A stretch of DNA of 13,466 nucleotides from Pseudomonadota bacterium. GTDB lineage: Bacteria; Pseudomonadota; Gammaproteobacteria; Burkholderiales; SG8-39. The number at the start of each line of letters is the position of its first letter. Position 1 is the stretch's first letter. The stretch is from positions 1 to 13,466 of the forward strand of contig JAKAIH010000016.1 in assembly GCA_021825225.1 (NCBI GenBank), in the 5' to 3' direction. This document shows, piece after piece, positions 1 to 7,101 of the stretch. Below the pieces are notes generated by a model that was not told the DNA's origin, searched no databases, and saw nothing but the letters and a program-made list of their open reading frames with translations. The position numbers were made by a program, and so were the translations under genes.

Positions 1-1
1 C

Positions 2-379
2 GTGGAAGGCGCGATCTACTACTACTACGGCTTCCCCAAGAACAAGATGAACGACTGGCTGGTGAAGGAGCACGAGAAGCGCTATGGCCAGCCGCCGGAC
101 TTCTTCACCGCGGGCGGATTCGCGGCGGCAATGGCGGTGGTCGAGGGGATCAAGAAGGCGGGCGGCACCGACACCGAAAAGCTGATCGCCGCGATGGAGG
201 GCATGTCCTTCGACACGCCAAAGGGCAGGATGACCTTCCGCAAGGAGGACCATCAGGCGATGCAGAACATGTATCACTTCCGCATCAAGAAGGCGCAGAA
301 GAACGAATGGGATCTGCTGGAACTGGTGCGCGAGATTCCGGCCTCCGAGATGTCGATCCCGATCCAGAACAAGCGTTAA
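2..379 (+). CDS. ABC transporter periplasmic substrate-binding protein, LivK-like (C-terminal part only)
   Basis: This is the last 125 codons of a gene whose start lies before the window; the reading frame is open from base 2 and ends at TAA 377-379. The visible part matches the C-terminal lobe of type I periplasmic binding proteins of the branched-chain amino acid/amide (HAAT) class. It has an aromatic run (YYYYGF), a YGQPPDFF turn, then FTAGGFAAAMAVVEGIKKAGG, followed by a segment resembling LIAAMEGMSFDTPKG and a basic RKEDHQAMQNMY stretch that are usual near the C-terminus of this family. The protein would sit in the periplasm and deliver solute to the LivH/LivM permease encoded just downstream. 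The ligand cannot be told from this half; amino acids, amides, urea and aromatic acids are all known for the family. A strong stem-loop follows the stop codon. The family call is solid; the substrate is unknown. Confidence 0.85.
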   Translation: MEGAIYYYYGFPKNKMNDWLVKEHEKRYGQPPDFFTAGGFAAAMAVVEGIKKAGGTDTEKLIAAMEGMSFDTPKGRMTFRKEDHQAMQNMYHFRIKKAQKNEWDLLELVREIPASEMSIPIQNKR

Positions 380-406
380 AGCCGGTCGCTGCCGCGCCGG
401 TTCAAC

Positions 407-448
407 TCCGCGGGATCGAACGGACGCGAGCGCCGTTCATCCCGCGGA
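407..448 (+). promoter_or_regulatory. Strong intercistronic stem-loop between the binding-protein gene and livG
   Basis: In the 94-base gap after the binding-protein gene, CCGCGGGAT-C-GAACGG (408-423) pairs with CCGTTCATCCCGCGG (433-447). This gives 15 base pairs with one bulged C and a 9-base loop; T407/A448 adds one more pair. No T-run follows (the next bases are TAATTG), so it is not a classical intrinsic terminator. By analogy with malE-malF and similar operons, it could protect the 3' end of the binding-protein message, so that this protein is made in excess over the membrane parts. The hairpin is seen directly; its role is inferred. Confidence 0.6.
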
Positions 449-473
449 TAATTGCCGCCATAGAAATTCATTC

Positions 474-1253
474 ATGTCCGAACCGCGCTCCGCGGAACAC
501 CCGGTCCTCCAGACGCACGGCCTCAGCATCCGCTTCGGCGGCCATGTGGCCGTGAACCAAGTGTCGTGCGCGTTTCATCCGGGCACGCTGACCGCCATCG
601 TCGGTCCGAACGGCGCCGGCAAGACCACCTACTTCAATCTGATTTCGGGCCAGCTGCGGCCGAGCGCAGGGCGCGTCACGCTCTACGGCGAGGACATCAC
701 GGCGCTCGCGGCGCCGCAGCGCACCCGGCGCGGCATGGGGCGGGCATTCCAGCTCACCAATCTGTTTCCGCAACTCTCCGTGCTCGAAAACGTGCGCCTC
801 GCGGTGCAGTCGCACGCCGGCATGGGCATGAATCTGTTCTCGGTGTGGGCGAGCCATGTGGAACTGATCGAGCGCGCCGAGCATTATCTTTACCGCGTCA
901 AGCTCGCCGACCGGCGCGACGCCCCCGCCGCCGCGCTCGCGCACGGCGACCAGAGGAAGCTCGAGGTGGCGATTCTGCTCGCGCTCGATCCCGATCTGTT
1001 CATGTTCGATGAACCCACTGCGGGCATGAGCGTGGACGAGGTGCCGGTGATCCTGGAGCTGATTCACGAGATCAAGAACCAGGGCGACAAAACCATCCTG
1101 CTGGTCGAGCACAAGATGGACGTGGTCAGGTCGCTCGCCGACCGCATCATCGTGCTGCACCAGGGCGAACTGGTCGCCGACGGCGAGCCGGCGCAGGTGA
1201 TCGCCTCACCCATCGTGCAGCAGGCCTACCTCGGACTGGTGGGGCATGAATAA
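474..1253 (+). CDS. livG: Branched-chain amino acid type ABC transporter ATP-binding protein LivG
   Basis: This 259-residue cytoplasmic ATPase is one of the two nucleotide-binding subunits that power solute import through LivHM. Walker A is GPNGAGKT (44-51), the Q-loop is AFQLTN (Gln93), the signature is LAHGDQ (155-160, a variant of the usual LSxGxQ), Walker B is LFMFDE with catalytic Glu180 and the downstream PTAGMS, and the H-loop is VEHKMD (His213). The length and the long insert between the Q-loop and the signature fit LivG rather than LivF. ATG 474 is the only start that keeps the normal N-terminal strand (LSIRFGGHVAVN); I see no convincing Shine-Dalgarno sequence before it, only an A-rich stretch. 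Its 3' end overlaps livF by 8 bases, which implies coupled translation. Confidence 0.93.
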   Translation: MSEPRSAEHPVLQTHGLSIRFGGHVAVNQVSCAFHPGTLTAIVGPNGAGKTTYFNLISGQLRPSAGRVTLYGEDITALAAPQRTRRGMGRAFQLTNLFPQLSVLENVRLAVQSHAGMGMNLFSVWASHVELIERAEHYLYRVKLADRRDAPAAALAHGDQRKLEVAILLALDPDLFMFDEPTAGMSVDEVPVILELIHEIKNQGDKTILLVEHKMDVVRSLADRIIVLHQGELVADGEPAQVIASPIVQQAYLGLVGHE

Positions 1254-1968
1254 TCTTCTCGCGCTCAGCGGCGTCAATACGCGCATCGGCCACTACCACA
1301 TTCTGCAAGGCGTGGATTTCGTCGTGCCGCAGGGCGGGCTCACCATGCTGCTGGGCCGCAACGGCGCCGGCAAGACCACCTGCCTGCGCACCATCATGGG
1401 CCTGTGGAGGGCATCGGCCGGGCGCATCGAATTCGACGGTGCCGACATCGCGGGGCGTTCGACGCCGGCGGTGGCGCAGCTCGGCATCGGCTACGTGCCC
1501 GAGTCCATGGGCATCTTCGCCGGACTCACGGTGCGCGAGAACCTGATGCTGGCAGCGCGAGCGGGTCCGCTCGACGAGCGCCGCCTCGACTGGATGTTCG
1601 GCCTGTTCCCGGCGCTGAAAAAATTCTGGCAGCTGCCGGCGGGTTTTCTCTCCGGCGGGCAAAAGCAGATGCTCGCGATTGCGCGCGCCATGATCGAGCC
1701 GAGAAAACTGCTGCTGGTCGACGAGCCGACCAAAGGCCTGGCGCCCGCGATTATCGCCCACATGGTGGAGGCGTTTCGCGAATTGAAGCGCACCGACACC
1801 ACCATTTTGCTGGTGGAGCAGAATTTCCATTTCGCGCGCGCGCTCGGCGACACGGTCGCGGTCATGGATTCGGGCCGCATTGTGCACAGCGGCGGCATGC
1901 GCGAGCTGGCCGAAGACGAGGCGCTGCAGCACAAGCTCCTCGGGCTTTCCCTGGATGCGCACCAATGA
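1246..1968 (+). CDS. livF: Branched-chain amino acid type ABC transporter ATP-binding protein LivF
   Basis: This is the second nucleotide-binding subunit, 240 residues, and would form a heterodimer with LivG under the LivHM channel. Walker A is GRNGAGKT (37-44), the signature is LSGGQKQ (135-141), Walker B is LLLVDE (155-160) followed by PTKGLAP, the segment after the Q-loop region reads GYVPES, and the switch position reads VEQNFH. Glutamine in place of the H-loop histidine is what LivF proteins generally carry (E. coli LivF also reads EQN), so it is not a defect. The gene starts inside livG (ATG 1246) and its TGA overlaps the livH ATG as ATGA. The order G-F-H-M differs from the E. coli K-H-M-G-F order. 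Confidence 0.93.
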   Translation: MNNLLALSGVNTRIGHYHILQGVDFVVPQGGLTMLLGRNGAGKTTCLRTIMGLWRASAGRIEFDGADIAGRSTPAVAQLGIGYVPESMGIFAGLTVRENLMLAARAGPLDERRLDWMFGLFPALKKFWQLPAGFLSGGQKQMLAIARAMIEPRKLLLVDEPTKGLAPAIIAHMVEAFRELKRTDTTILLVEQNFHFARALGDTVAVMDSGRIVHSGGMRELAEDEALQHKLLGLSLDAHQ

Positions 1969-2969
1969 GCCAGGCCAAAGACGCGCTGCCGCGCGCGAGT
2001 CTGGACAAGATTCCGCTGGTGCTGATCCCGCTGATCGCCGTCGCGGCGCTGCCGCTGATCCCGAGCCTGCCGACCTGGGTCACGCTCACCATCGCCGGCC
2101 TCGCCATGGGAATGATGATTTTCATCATGGCTTCTGGGCTGACGCTGGTGTTCGGTCTGATGGACGTGATGAATTTCGCCCATGGCGCGTTCATCACCAT
2201 CGGAGCTTTCGTCGCCACCAGCGTGCTGCTGCCGCTGGCCGCCTGGACCGAAGCGGACAAGCTGTGGCTGAATCTCGCGGCACTGCTGTCGGCGATCCTC
2301 GCCGCGATGGTGGTAGCCGGAGTCCTGGGCCTTGCTTTCGAGCGCGTAATCATCAAACCGGTGTACGGCCAGCACCTGAAGCAGATCCTGATCACCATGG
2401 GCGGCCTGATCGTGGCCGAGCAATCGATCCACGTGATCTGGGGTCCGGACATCATCGGTCTGCCCAAGCCGGCGGCGCTGCGCGGCAGTTTCATTTTCGG
2501 CGACATCGCCATCGAGAAATATCGCGTGCTTGCGGTAATCGTCGGGCTCGCCGTATTCGCGGCCATGTTCGGCGTGCTCAACCGCACGCGCATCGGCCTC
2601 CTGATCCGCGCCGGCGTGGAGGACAGCGAGATGGTGGAAGCGCTCGGTTACCGCATACGCCGGATATTCATCGGAGTGTTCGTCGCCGGGTCAGCGCTGG
2701 CCGGCCTGGGCGGGGTGATGTGGGCGCTGTACCAGGAGACGGTCAGCTCGGCCATGGGCATGCAGGTGATGATCCTGATATTCATCGTCATCATCATCGG
2801 CGGCCTGGGCTCGGTCGGCGGCTGCTTCATCGGTTCCCTGCTGGTGGGCCTGATGGCGAATTACGTCGGCTTCCTCGCGCCCAAGATCGCGCTCGGCTCC
2901 AACATCCTGCTGATGGTGCTGATCCTGCTGTGGCGGCCGCAAGGCCTGTATCCGGTGGCGAAGAGATAG
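1965..2969 (+). CDS. livH: Branched-chain amino acid type ABC transporter permease LivH
   Basis: This is an inner-membrane permease of 334 residues with roughly eight to nine hydrophobic helices, which forms the translocation channel with LivM. The family motif GLTLVFGLMDVMNFAHGAF lies at about residues 58-76 and is followed by the glycine-rich ITIGAF. The segment EALGYRIRRIF near residues 225-235 corresponds to the cytoplasmic coupling loop that contacts the ATPases, and IIIGGLGSVGG precedes the last helices. The ATG at 1965 overlaps the livF stop by four bases (ATGA), which sets the start. The long frame open upstream to 1404 is only an out-of-frame reading of livF. The protein ends in LLWRPQGLYPVAKR, and the codons for this tail are repeated 128 bases downstream. 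Confidence 0.92.
   Translation: MSQAKDALPRASLDKIPLVLIPLIAVAALPLIPSLPTWVTLTIAGLAMGMMIFIMASGLTLVFGLMDVMNFAHGAFITIGAFVATSVLLPLAAWTEADKLWLNLAALLSAILAAMVVAGVLGLAFERVIIKPVYGQHLKQILITMGGLIVAEQSIHVIWGPDIIGLPKPAALRGSFIFGDIAIEKYRVLAVIVGLAVFAAMFGVLNRTRIGLLIRAGVEDSEMVEALGYRIRRIFIGVFVAGSALAGLGGVMWALYQETVSSAMGMQVMILIFIVIIIGGLGSVGGCFIGSLLVGLMANYVGFLAPKIALGSNILLMVLILLWRPQGLYPVAKR
2910..2969 (+). repeat. Direct repeat, copy 1: 3' end of livH
   Basis: These 60 bases encode the last 19 residues of LivH plus its stop codon. They recur at 3038-3097 with a single difference, A2942 versus G3070, which is silent in the shared frame. Weaker similarity continues about 18 bases further upstream of both copies (TCCAxCATC aligned at offset 128). 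Confidence 0.95.
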
Positions 2970-2997
2970 TGTCAATCATGCATCTCACCAATATGGG

Positions 2998-3028
2998 GGA
3001 TCAAAAGGGGGTGTGCCCCCTTTGGTCC
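2998..3028 (+). promoter_or_regulatory. Hairpin in the livH-livM insert
   Basis: GGATCAAAAGGGGG (2998-3011) pairs with CCCCCTTTGGTCC (3016-3028) around a TGTG loop, giving 13 pairs with one bulged A and one G-T pair. It lies in the 68 bases between the two livH-tail repeats. These bases are less GC-rich than the flanking genes and look foreign to the operon. There is no T-run, so a terminator is unlikely. A small mobile repeat or an RNA processing site is possible. Confidence 0.55.
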
Positions 3029-3037
3029 AGCATCGGT

Positions 3038-3097
3038 CTGATGGTGCTGATCCTGCTGTGGCGGCCGCAGGGCCTGTATCCGGTGGCGAAGAGATAG
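3038..3097 (+). repeat. Direct repeat, copy 2: duplicated livH 3' end abutting livM
   Basis: This copy matches 2910-2969 at 59 of 60 bases. It ends GAAGAGATAG two bases before the livM GTG. It therefore probably preserves the original livH/livM junction, including the purine-rich stretch that would serve as the livM ribosome binding site. Confidence 0.95.
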
Positions 3098-3099
3098 AC

Positions 3100-4155
3100 G
3101 TGATCCGCACGCTTCTTTCCGGCGATTATCCGCGCAGCCGCGCGCTTAGCGTGCTGCTGCTCGCGATCCTCGCCGGCCTGGCGCTCGCCCCCTTCGTGTT
3201 CCCGGGGACGCGTTCGCTCGACGTGGCGGCCAAGGTATGCGTGTTCATATTGCTGGTGGCGAGCTACGACCTGCTGCTCGGCTACACCGGCATCGTCTCG
3301 TTCGCGCACACCATGTTCTTCGGCATCGGCGCCTACGGCGTTGCCATCGCGGTTTCCAGGCTGGGTCCGAGCTGGGGCAGTCTTGTGCTCGGCAGCCTCG
3401 CCGCGCTCGCCTGCTCGGCGCTGCTGGCGCTGTTGATCGGCGTGCTGTCGCTGCGCGTGAAAACCATATTTTTCGCCATGATCACACTCGCGGTCGCGAG
3501 CTTCTTCGCGATCCTCGCCTCGCAGCTCTCCGGCTTCACCGGCGGCGAGGACGGGCTCACTTACAAGCTGCCCGAACTGCTGCTCCCCGGGACGAAGCTG
3601 CTGCAGGCGCCGCTTGCCGGGGTCGAAATCAACGGCAAGATCGTTTCCTACTACCTCGTGTTTTTCGCCGCCGCGGCGCTGTTCCTTGCCTTGCTGCGCG
3701 TGGTGAATTCGCCCTTCGGCCGGGTGCTGCAGGCGATCCGCGAGAACGATTTCCGCGCCGAGGCGATCGGCTATCGCAGCGTGTTCTACCGCAGCGCCGC
3801 CAATTGCGTGGCGGCGCTTGCGGCCAGCGCCGCCGGCATCCTGTACGCGATCTGGCTGCGCTATGCCGGCCCCGACACCACGCTGTCGCTGGACATCATG
3901 ATGGACGTCCTGCTGATGGTGGTGATCGGCGGCATGGGAACCATGTACGGGGCGGTGGTCGGCGCGACGCTGTTCGTGATCGCGCAGAACTACCTGCAGG
4001 ATCTGATGAAGCTCGCGAGCGATGCGGCCGCCGGCATCCCGTTCGTGCCCGCGCTGTTGCATCCGGATCGCTGGCTGTTATGGCTGGGGATACTGTTCAT
4101 TCTCAGCGTATACCGCTTCCCCGCCGGCATTGTCGGCAAGCTGAGGTCGAAATGA
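3100..4155 (+). CDS. livM: Branched-chain amino acid type ABC transporter permease LivM
   Basis: This is the second inner-membrane permease, 351 residues, pairing with LivH. It begins with a cytoplasmic basic segment (VIRTLLSGDYPRSRAL) and then a series of hydrophobic helices. The family signature GYTGIVSFAHTMFFGIGAYG falls at about residues 65-84, the coupling-loop segment NDFRAEAIGYRS at about 217-228, and VIGGMGTMYGAVVG at about 274-287. GTG 3100 is taken as the start because it gives a normal N-terminus, sits two bases after the TAG of the duplicated livH tail and is preceded by the purine stretch GAAGAGA. The frame is open further upstream to 3013, but that part only reads the duplicated livH tail out of frame. 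The TGA overlaps the hydrolase ATG by four bases. Confidence 0.92.
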   Translation: MIRTLLSGDYPRSRALSVLLLAILAGLALAPFVFPGTRSLDVAAKVCVFILLVASYDLLLGYTGIVSFAHTMFFGIGAYGVAIAVSRLGPSWGSLVLGSLAALACSALLALLIGVLSLRVKTIFFAMITLAVASFFAILASQLSGFTGGEDGLTYKLPELLLPGTKLLQAPLAGVEINGKIVSYYLVFFAAAALFLALLRVVNSPFGRVLQAIRENDFRAEAIGYRSVFYRSAANCVAALAASAAGILYAIWLRYAGPDTTLSLDIMMDVLLMVVIGGMGTMYGAVVGATLFVIAQNYLQDLMKLASDAAAGIPFVPALLHPDRWLLWLGILFILSVYRFPAGIVGKLRSK

Positions 4156-5000
4156 TGGACATGAGCTCGCATTACGTCACCGTGCTCGAGCGTGAGCTGC
4201 ATTACACCGAATGGGGCAGCGGCAATGCCGCGACCATCGTCATGTGGCACGGCCTCGCGCGCACCGGGCGCGATTTCGACGATCTCGCCGCAGCGCTCGC
4301 GCAGCGCTATCGCGTCATCTGCCCGGACACCATCGGACGCGGCCTGTCGCAGTGGAGCCCGCAGCCCGACGCGGAGTATTGCCTCGCGTTTTACGCCCGC
4401 CTGGCGGCGGCGTTCTGCGACGCGCTCGGCATCGCGCGCATGCATTGGGTCGGCACCTCCATGGGCGGGGCAATCGGCATCAAGCTTGCGAGCCGCAGGG
4501 GCGGCGCGCTTGCCGGACGCATCGACAAATTGGTGCTGAACGACAACGGTCCGCAGCTCGCGCAGGCCGCGATCGAGCGCATCAGGACCTATGCCGGCAA
4601 TCCGGCATCGTTTGCCCGGGTGAGCGAACTGGAGGCCTATTTCCGCAAGGTGTATGCGCCTTACGGCATGCTCACCGGGCGCGAGTGGACGAAGCTCACC
4701 GAGACCTCGGTGCGGCGCCTGCCGGACGGCCGCGTCACGCCGCATTACGACCCGAACATGGTGCGCCAATTCGTCAATTTCCCGCACGACTACGATCTGT
4801 GGGAGGAGTACGACGCGCTCGACATCCCGCTGCTGTGCCTGCGCGGCGCGGATTCTGATTTGCTGCTGGCTGAAACGGCGCAGGCGATGCGCGAACGCGG
4901 CCCGCGCGCGCGCGTGGTGGAAATCGCCGGCTGCGGCCACGCGCCCGCGCTCAACGTTCCGCAGCAGATCGACCTGGTGGAGAAGTTTCTCGGCGCCTGA
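4152..5000 (+). CDS. Alpha/beta hydrolase, last gene of the liv operon
   Basis: A 282-residue cytoplasmic alpha/beta-fold hydrolase with no signal peptide. The oxyanion-hole segment is MWHGLA (31-36), the nucleophile elbow is GTSMGG with Ser103, the acid is Asp234 or Asp236 in RGADSD (Asp236 is the more likely by family pattern), and the catalytic histidine is His263 in GCGHAP. A cap region of about 70 residues lies between the elbow and the acid. The start ATG 4152 overlaps the livM stop and has GAGG at 4143-4146, five bases away, so it is translationally coupled to the transporter. The reaction cannot be read from the sequence; esters, amides, lactones and ring-cleavage (meta-cleavage) products are all handled by such enzymes. 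The context suggests it acts on the imported solute or a product of it. Confidence 0.88.
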   Translation: MMDMSSHYVTVLERELHYTEWGSGNAATIVMWHGLARTGRDFDDLAAALAQRYRVICPDTIGRGLSQWSPQPDAEYCLAFYARLAAAFCDALGIARMHWVGTSMGGAIGIKLASRRGGALAGRIDKLVLNDNGPQLAQAAIERIRTYAGNPASFARVSELEAYFRKVYAPYGMLTGREWTKLTETSVRRLPDGRVTPHYDPNMVRQFVNFPHDYDLWEEYDALDIPLLCLRGADSDLLLAETAQAMRERGPRARVVEIAGCGHAPALNVPQQIDLVEKFLGA

Positions 5001-5027
5001 ACGCTCGGCCGTCCGGCGTAGGTCCGC

Positions 5028-6185
5028 CTATTCGAGCGGGCTCTGCACCCGGGGCCGTTTGCCCACTGTTACCGGAAGTTCCAGTTCGCCCTGATCGCGT
5101 TTGAGCTTGAGCCGGATCTGTTTGCCCGGCGCCAGGGCCACGATCAGATTGCGCATGGAATCCGGATCGCGCACCGGCTTGCCGTCCACCGCCAGTACGA
5201 CGTCCCCGGGCTTGACACCGGCGCGGTCGGCGGGGCTGCCGCGCTGCACCCCGGCGACGAGCACGCCGGCGGTGCTGCCGAGCTTGAACGATTCGGCCAG
5301 TTCCGGCGTGATTTCCTGCAGTTCCACGCCGACCCAGCCGCGCGTCACGGCGCCGGTCGCGATCAGCTGCTCCATCACCTGTTTGGCGGTGGAAACCGGA
5401 ATGGCGAAGCCGATGCCGATCGAGCCGCCGGATTGCGACAGGATCGCAGTGTTGATGCCGACCAGGGCGCCCGAGGCGTCGATGAGGGCGCCGCCGGAGT
5501 TTCCCTGGTTGATCGCCGCGTCGGTCTGGATGAAATTCTCGAAGGTGTTGATACGCAGGCCGGTTCGATGCAGCGCCGAGACGATGCCCATGGTCACAGT
5601 CTGGCCCACGCCCAGCGGGTTGCCGATGGCGAGGACCACGTCGCCGACCCGCAGGTTCTCCGCCTGGCCCAGGGTGATGGCCGGCAGGTTCTGCGCATCG
5701 ACATGCAATACGGCGAGATCGGTTTCGGGGTCGTTGCCGACCACCTTGGCGGCAAGTTTCTTGCCGTCGGAGAGCGCCACCTCGATTTCGTCTGCAGCTT
5801 CGACCACGTGCTGATTGGTCAGAACGTAGCCGCGCGGGCTGATGATGACGCCCGAGCCCAGGCTGAAGGCGCGCTGCGCCTCGTCCTCGAAGCGATCGCC
5901 GAAGAAGTGGCGGAACAGGGGATCGTTCATGAACGGGTTGCGCGGCCGCTTCACTTCCTTGCTGGTGAAAATGCTCACCACGGCCGGAGCCGCCTTGCGC
6001 ACGGCGTCGCTGTAGGAAACGGCCTTATTGCGCGCGTCAGTAACCGCGGTCGACGGCGCCTGGCTCACTTCGACCGGGACCGCAGGCCTGCCCGGCAGCC
6101 ATTCCGGCTTGAGCGTGGCGACGACAAACAGGATGGCGAGGCAGATGGTGGCTGTCTGCGCGAAAGTCAGCCAGAGTCGGTACAT
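5028..6185 (-). CDS. algW: Membrane-anchored HtrA-family serine protease, DegS/AlgW type
   Basis: A 385-residue periplasmic protease held in the inner membrane by one N-terminal helix (TICLAILFVVATL, about 12-25), with no signal peptidase site visible. The trypsin-like domain spans roughly residues 58-275 and has an intact triad: His126 (TNQHVV), Asp156 (ETDLAVL) and Ser230 (QGNSGG). It is followed by a single PDZ domain at about 285-375 (GVLVAGVQRGSPADRAG, GDVVLAVDGKPV). One PDZ domain, the N-terminal anchor and a short loop before the His motif fit DegS/AlgW, which cleave the anti-sigma factor for envelope stress, better than two-PDZ DegP. The symbol is by architecture only. AAGGA lies ten bases before the ATG. 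The gene converges on the hydrolase with a 27-base gap and diverges from the Nif3-family gene. Confidence 0.88.
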   Translation of the reverse strand: MYRLWLTFAQTATICLAILFVVATLKPEWLPGRPAVPVEVSQAPSTAVTDARNKAVSYSDAVRKAAPAVVSIFTSKEVKRPRNPFMNDPLFRHFFGDRFEDEAQRAFSLGSGVIISPRGYVLTNQHVVEAADEIEVALSDGKKLAAKVVGNDPETDLAVLHVDAQNLPAITLGQAENLRVGDVVLAIGNPLGVGQTVTMGIVSALHRTGLRINTFENFIQTDAAINQGNSGGALIDASGALVGINTAILSQSGGSIGIGFAIPVSTAKQVMEQLIATGAVTRGWVGVELQEITPELAESFKLGSTAGVLVAGVQRGSPADRAGVKPGDVVLAVDGKPVRDPDSMRNLIVALAPGKQIRLKLKRDQGELELPVTVGKRPRVQSPLE

Positions 6186-6319
6186 CGCGTGCGTGTCCTT
6201 GCGTTCGTTTTGAAGCGAAGGGAATACGCCCTTCAGATTTCCCCGGGTCGGCGGCCGTTTCAGTCGTGCTGAGACAGCCCCCTGACCCTGGGGGAATGCT
6301 GCGCCGGCGTGCGTGCGGG

Positions 6320-6325
6320 TACAAT
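6320..6325 (+). promoter_or_regulatory. Candidate -10 box (TACAAT) for the Nif3-family gene
   Basis: TACAAT lies 29 bases before the ATG at 6355, in the 169-base divergent region between the protease and the Nif3-family gene. I find no good -35 hexamer 16-18 bases upstream, so the call rests on the -10 match and its position. The same region holds a GAAGGG/CCCTTC hairpin (6217-6234) that would lie in the protease leader. Confidence 0.35.
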
Positions 6326-6354
6326 TCCCGCTGGCTTATGCGATAGGTGCCGCA

Positions 6355-7101
6355 ATGCAGCGCGAGGAACTAAACCGTTACTTGGACGGCCTGTTGGAGG
6401 TCTCCCGATTCCGCGATTATTGCCCAAATGGGCTGCAGGTGGAAGGGCGCGCTGAAATCCGGCGCGTCGTAAGCGGGGTGACGGCGAGTCTGGATTTGAT
6501 CCAGGCCGCGCTTGCAGACAAGGCGGACGCGATCCTGGTGCATCACGGCTATTTCTGGAAAGGCGAGGACCCCTGCCTTACCGGCATGCGCCGCGCGCGC
6601 ATCGCGCCGCTGCTCGCGCACGGGATCAACCTGTTCGCCTATCACTTGCCGCTGGACGCCCATGCCGAATTCGGTAACAACGCCCAGCTCGGCCGAAGGC
6701 TGGGCCTGGCCGCAAGCACGCGCTTCGCCGACCAGGAGATAGGATGTTGCGGCAAGCTGGACGCGCCGATGCGCCTGGATGCCTTCGCCCTGCAGGTCGG
6801 GCAGCGATTGGGCCGTGAGCCGCTGGTGATCGGGGATGCGGCGAGGGAGGTGCGCAGCATCGCCTGGTGCACCGGAGCGGCGCAGGGCTTGTTCGAGGAA
6901 GCGATCAAGCTCGCTCCTGATGTCTATCTCAGCGGGGAAATTTCCGAACAGCAGGTGCACCTCGCGCGCGAGTCGGGCGTGGCCTTCATCGCCGCGGGCC
7001 ATCATGCCACGGAAAAATACGGCGTACAGGCTTTGGGCGAACATCTGGCGGCGCACTTCGGCCTCGTACACCGGTTCATCGATATTCCCAATCCGGTGTG
7101 A
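6355..7101 (+). CDS. Nif3-family (YbgI-like) dinuclear metal-centre protein
   Basis: A 248-residue soluble protein closely resembling E. coli YbgI along its whole length: NGLQVEG near residue 25, [10 protein letters not shown] at 62-71, HLPLDAH at 97-103, GEISEQ at 194-199, [11 protein letters not shown] at 213-223 and the terminal FIDIPNP. The expected metal ligands are all present: His63, His64, Asp101, His216 and Glu220. The family binds two metal ions and has been linked to GTP cyclohydrolase-like or GTP-related chemistry, but its cellular role is unsettled. The frame is open from GTG 6313. ATG 6355 is preferred because the protein then begins as YbgI does and because the TACAAT box would fall inside a longer version. 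It is adjacent to petABC, though a 279-base spacer with its own promoter region separates them. Confidence 0.92.
   Translation: MQREELNRYLDGLLEVSRFRDYCPNGLQVEGRAEIRRVVSGVTASLDLIQAALADKADAILVHHGYFWKGEDPCLTGMRRARIAPLLAHGINLFAYHLPLDAHAEFGNNAQLGRRLGLAASTRFADQEIGCCGKLDAPMRLDAFALQVGQRLGREPLVIGDAAREVRSIAWCTGAAQGLFEEAIKLAPDVYLSGEISEQQVHLARESGVAFIAAGHHATEKYGVQALGEHLAAHFGLVHRFIDIPNPV

Larger units (their letters stand above)
2978..3097 (+). pseudogene. Partial livH duplicate: 39-codon frame ending in the LivH tail
   Basis: ATG 2978 opens a 39-codon frame. Its first 18 or so residues (beginning MHLTNMGDQKGVCPLW) are unlike LivH. It then reads LMVLILLWRPQGLYPVAKR, the exact LivH C-terminus, and stops at TAG 3095-3097, two bases before the livM start. 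The frame is not the livH frame (the offset is 128 bases, not a multiple of three). The simplest reading is a fragment of livH left by duplication or insertion. It may also be translated as a short peptide that carries ribosomes to livM, because it restores the stop/start spacing that the livH stop at 2969 no longer has. Translation is not shown. Confidence 0.4.

Noticed and set aside
1819..1827. Gln in place of the H-loop His in LivF, considered as a broken ATPase
   Set aside because: LivF proteins normally read EQN at this point, so the subunit is typical rather than defective.
1404..1964. Upstream extension of the livH frame within livF
   Set aside because: It is an out-of-frame reading of livF. 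The ATGA overlap at 1965 and the normal LivH N-terminus set the real start.
3001..4062. Minus-strand open frame opposite livM
   Set aside because: Its composition is dominated by Arg, His, Gln and Glu, with no motif, and it lies fully opposite a certain permease gene.
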